From Leuconostocaceae bacterium ESL0723 (GTDB lineage Bacteria > Bacillota > Bacilli > Lactobacillales > Lactobacillaceae), in assembly GCA_029392055.1 (NCBI GenBank), contig CP113928.1, positions 1,238,501 to 1,302,500 of the forward strand: a DNA stretch of 64,000 nt, in the 5' to 3' direction. The translations under genes were made by a program, and so were the position numbers. The notes beneath the pieces were generated by a model. It made no database searches. It was not told the origin of the DNA and was given only the letters and a program-made list of their open reading frames with translations. Positions 61,445 through 64,000 of this stretch are shown here, in pieces (position 1 is the stretch's first letter; the number at the start of each line of letters is the position of its first letter).

Positions 61445-62410
61445 TTACTTGGTGGTGTTTGGAATGCCCATCAACTCAGTGGCTTGGCTCCAAATATCAT
61501 CCAAAATCTCAGCAACTGGCTTTTCATCGTTGACCAAACCAGAAATCTGACCAGCCATGAAGGCGCCGCCGTCCTTGTCACCTTCGACCACGGCGGCCTT
61601 TAAGGTACCAGACTCCAGCTTTTCCATCTGTTCGTAGTTGGGCTTTGGCTTTTGCAGTTCGTTGACTTCGTTTTTAACGAAGTTCTTAGACATCTTGTTT
61701 TTCAAGACGCGGGCCCGGTTACCCAGAACATTTCCAGTCACAATCGTGTCGATGTCCTTGGCCTTTAAGACCTTCTTTTTGAAGTTGGGGTGGATTTCAG
61801 ATTCAGCGGCCGTTAAGAAACGGGTACCCATCTGAATGCCAGAAGCACCGAGCATAAAGGCTGCCGCAGCGCCACGGCCATCGGCGATACCACCAGCCGC
61901 AATGACCGGGATATCAACGGCATCGACCACCTGGGGAATCAGGGCCATGGTCGTCATGTGGCCAATATGACCACCGGACTCCATCCCTTCAGCCACCACG
62001 GCATCAACACCCTTACGTTCCATCATCCGAGCCATTGAAGAAGAAGGCACAACTGGCATCACAACAATCCCAGCCGCATGCAGTTCATCCAAGAAAGGTG
62101 AAGGATCACCGGCACCAGTGGCCACGACCTTAACGCCTTCTTCTAAAATCACGTCAAAGACTTCGCGGATGTGACGGCTCATCAGCATCACGTTCACACC
62201 GAAAGGCTTGTCAGTTAATTCCTTGGCCCGGCGGACTTCACGACGAACTTCATCACCGTGCCAGTAACCGGTTCCAATAATGCCCAGACCACCGGCTTCG
62301 GAAACGGCAGCAGCCAGTGCTCCGCTACCTGCCCAGGTCATGCCACCTTCGACAATTGGGTATTTCATGCCTAATTTTTCAAAAATGGGGTTACTAATGT
62401 TTACAGTCAT
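61445..62410 (-). CDS. fabK: Enoyl-ACP reductase II (FMN-dependent)
   Basis: The 321-residue flavoprotein has the nitronate-monooxygenase/FabK fold: YPIVEGGMTWAGSGALAAAVSEAGGLGIIG, VAEGMESGGHIG near 143, VIAAGGIADGRG and LGASGIQMGTRF. FabK replaces the NADH-only FabI in streptococci and several other Lactobacillales and is insensitive to triclosan. Its place between acpP and fabD is typical of such clusters. Confidence 0.94.
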   Translation of the reverse strand: MTVNISNPIFEKLGMKYPIVEGGMTWAGSGALAAAVSEAGGLGIIGTGYWHGDEVRREVRRAKELTDKPFGVNVMLMSRHIREVFDVILEEGVKVVATGAGDPSPFLDELHAAGIVVMPVVPSSSMARMMERKGVDAVVAEGMESGGHIGHMTTMALIPQVVDAVDIPVIAAGGIADGRGAAAAFMLGASGIQMGTRFLTAAESEIHPNFKKKVLKAKDIDTIVTGNVLGNRARVLKNKMSKNFVKNEVNELQKPKPNYEQMEKLESGTLKAAVVEGDKDGGAFMAGQISGLVNDEKPVAEILDDIWSQATELMGIPNTTK

Positions 62411-62464
62411 GTGTTCATCCTTTTTAATCTCTATGTACGCGGCCTAAGCCGCTTAGCTGTCGGC

Positions 62465-62707
62465 TTACTTCTTAGCTTCTTGCTCTTTAATAGCATTAAC
62501 CAAGTCTTGGACAGTCTTGATGTTTTCAGCAACTTCCAACTTAATGTCAAAGTCATCTTCAACCCGGTTCAAAACTTCAAACAAGTCCAATGAATCGGCA
62601 TCGATGTCATCAGTCAAGTTAGTCGTCAAAGTCACTTCGTCATCGTCCAAGTCGAACTGGTCAACCAAGATTTCCTGTACCTTGTTAAAAATTTCTTCGT
62701 CAGTCAT
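62465..62707 (-). CDS. acpP: Acyl carrier protein
   Basis: The 80-residue acidic protein has the phosphopantetheine attachment Ser39 in DDIDADSLDLFEV. It carries the growing acyl chain. A small hairpin (GCGGC-CTAA-GCCGC, 62439-62452) lies between it and fabK, and a GGTGTAG/CTGCACC dyad (62756-62775) lies in its leader; either could tune the high ACP expression. Confidence 0.96.
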   Translation of the reverse strand: MTDEEIFNKVQEILVDQFDLDDDEVTLTTNLTDDIDADSLDLFEVLNRVEDDFDIKLEVAENIKTVQDLVNAIKEQEAKK

Positions 62708-62794
62708 GCGTAATTCTCCTCGCGCTTTTTCGTGGTAAGATCGTTAGATTTATAGGGTGCAGCCGTCTCTACACCGCGGTTTAACAATAATTTA

Positions 62795-63769
62795 TTAGAG
62801 TTGCCAGATTTGAGCTCCGATGGCCAGACCGCCACCAAAGCCAACAAAGGCAACCTTCATGCCCGGCTTAACCTGGCCGCTTTGGCGCAGTTCGTCCAGC
62901 AAAATGGCGGTTGAACCCGCCGAAGTATTACCATACTCGGCCATGTTGGTCGGGAACTTGTCCATCGACTGGCCAAAGTTCTTGGCAATCGACTCAATAA
63001 TCCGGTGGTTGGCCTGGTGGGCCAGGTACAAGTCGATATCATCGGCTTGCAGGCTAGCCTTCTGGAGGGCCCGGTCCAGAACCTTGGGCACCTCGCGGGT
63101 CGCAAAGCCATAAACGCTGCGGCCGTCCTGGTGGAAGTAAGGATCTAGTGGTGAAATCTCACCGGCAAAGGCATTTTGATTAGCAAAACGCCCGGTCAAG
63201 ATGGCCTCGCCACGGTCACCATAGGCCTGCAATTCTTCGGCAATTAGCCCAACCGGCTCATCAGTCCGTTCCAGCAGGAGACCGCCAGCCCCATCTCCAA
63301 AGAGAACCGAGACCGTCCGGTCCTTCCAGTCGACTAACTTGGAAAGGACCTCAGCCCCGATAAACATCCCCCGCTGGTAACGACCAGATGAGAGGAAGGC
63401 TGAAGCCGCCGACAAACCATAAACAAAGCCTGAGCAAGCCGCGTTTAGGTCAAAGGCAAAGGCATTTGCCGCCTCGATATTGCCTTGAACGATGGCTGCC
63501 GTATGCGGTGACAGAGCATCGGGGGACATGGTCCCCACGATAATGAAGTCCAAGTCATCGGCAGACCAGCCTGATTCGGCTAGGAGCTTTTTGGCAACTG
63601 CCGTGGCCAGGTCGGAAGTGTTTTCGTCCGTGACCACGTGGCGGTTGTGAATCCCAGTGCGGGGGTAAATCCACTCGTCACTGGTGTCCATCAACTCACT
63701 TAATTCATCATTGGTCACCACCCGTTCCGGTACTTGGTGGGCGGTGGCCACTATTTTTAACTGTTCCAT
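62795..63769 (-). CDS. fabH: 3-oxoacyl-ACP synthase III
   Basis: The 324-residue initiating condensing enzyme has Cys112 in NAACSGFVYG, a histidine in AHQANHRI and an asparagine in EYGNTSAGSTA. It condenses acetyl-CoA with malonyl-ACP. The ATG at 63769 gives the family's usual length; a GTG at 63802, overlapping the fabT end, would add 11 residues. No strong ribosome site is close to the ATG, so the start is not certain. Confidence 0.93.
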   Translation of the reverse strand: MEQLKIVATAHQVPERVVTNDELSELMDTSDEWIYPRTGIHNRHVVTDENTSDLATAVAKKLLAESGWSADDLDFIIVGTMSPDALSPHTAAIVQGNIEAANAFAFDLNAACSGFVYGLSAASAFLSSGRYQRGMFIGAEVLSKLVDWKDRTVSVLFGDGAGGLLLERTDEPVGLIAEELQAYGDRGEAILTGRFANQNAFAGEISPLDPYFHQDGRSVYGFATREVPKVLDRALQKASLQADDIDLYLAHQANHRIIESIAKNFGQSMDKFPTNMAEYGNTSAGSTAILLDELRQSGQVKPGMKVAFVGFGGGLAIGAQIWQL

Positions 63770-63791
63770 ACCGTCATCGACGTCCTTGCTC

Positions 63792-64000
63792 TTATAGTTC
63801 ACTCATCAAGCGGTTAAGGTACCGCTTCAAGTTGGCAATGCCCCGTTCAATGGTGGCACATTCGACTGGGTTCATATCCTCAAAGAGGCTGTGGGTCAGC
63901 CCGCGGTGAAAACCTTGGTGGACCCGGTAAACCACCCGACCCGCTCGGGTCAGGCCGAGATGAACCACCCGGCGGTCCTTAGAAGAACGCCGCCGCTCCA
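63792..64000 (-). CDS. fabT: MarR-family regulator FabT, C-terminal part (cut by window edge)
   Basis: The last 69 codons are visible. They begin in the winged-helix wing (RRRSSKDRRVVHLGLTRAGR) and end in a dimerisation helix with LKRYLNRLMSEL. Location directly ahead of fabH matches FabT, which represses the fatty-acid genes with acyl-ACP as co-repressor. The gene stops 22 bp before the fabH ATG. Confidence 0.85.
   Translation of the reverse strand, partial: ERRRSSKDRRVVHLGLTRAGRVVYRVHQGFHRGLTHSLFEDMNPVECATIERGIANLKRYLNRLMSEL

Noticed and set aside
1-64000. CRISPR arrays, insertion sequences, rRNA and tRNA genes
   Set aside because: I saw no spaced identical repeats of CRISPR type, no transposase-like frame, and no rRNA or tRNA apart from the tRNA-like part of tmRNA.

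Overview
The window looks like chromosome from a lactic acid bacterium of the Lactobacillaceae, with moderately high G+C (close to half by eye). The evidence is the Lactobacillales-type FabT-regulated fatty-acid cluster, surface proteins with KxYKxGKxW signal peptides and LPDTA sorting signals, a manganese catalase, two methionine T-box leaders and a tmRNA with the tag AKNNNSYAIAA. A Leuconostoc/Weissella-like heterofermenter would fit, but the genus cannot be fixed from sequence reading alone.

Layout. 1-2.8 kb: gshA (cut by the left edge), proA and proB on the minus strand. 2.8-4.9 kb: divergent Mn catalase and an alpha/beta hydrolase. 4.9-8.4 kb: small membrane proteins, an NmrA-like reductase, the RuMP pair hxlA-hxlB and a 49-residue LEA-like protein. 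8.5-13.2 kb: two tandem cell-surface proteins with serine-rich repeats. 13.4-16.4 kb: a LytTR regulator/DUF3021 pair divergent from an ABC transporter, with a consensus-matching LytTR direct repeat between them. 16.4-18.6 kb: an ammonium transporter with a perfect GlnR box, an FMN reductase and a free-standing 23-codon gene with its own promoter and terminator. 18.6-23 kb: transporters (SLC45-like MFS, PnuC, ArsB/SLC13-like) and small membrane proteins. 23.1-24.6 kb: a T-box-controlled single-domain MetE paralogue. 24.7-28.2 kb: a DHA2 drug-efflux/DUF4811 operon divergent from a TetR regulator across two related operators, then a membrane-anchored methyltransferase. 28.2-32.2 kb: three small membrane proteins and the polyphosphate pair ppk-ppx. 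32.4-38.7 kb: a 2110-residue serine-rich repeat adhesin. 39.0-46.2 kb: a T-box-led sulfur amino-acid operon metE-metF-luxS-SDR-metQ-like-tcyP. 46.4-51.1 kb: an SDR, a membrane-anchored protein, a PhzF-like protein and Kup. 51.3-53.4 kb: an AT-rich two-gene insertion (ImmA/IrrE-type metallopeptidase plus FRG-domain protein) just after the 3' end of ssrA. 53.9-64 kb: yisL and the fatty-acid operon fabT-fabH-acpP-fabK-fabD-fabG-fabF-accB-fabZ-accC-accD-accA on the minus strand; fabT is cut by the right edge.

How the genes work together. The sulfur operon joins methionine synthesis, the methyl donor, the activated methyl cycle and sulfur amino-acid uptake under one charged-tRNA sensor; a second T-box with the same candidate AUG specifier controls the MetE paralogue. 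The FAS cluster holds almost all enzymes for malonyl-CoA formation and type II elongation. The two candidates most likely to be undescribed systems are the ImmA-FRG module at ssrA and the 23-residue peptide gene at 18.5 kb. The three serine-rich surface proteins have no accessory Sec or glycosylation genes in this window.
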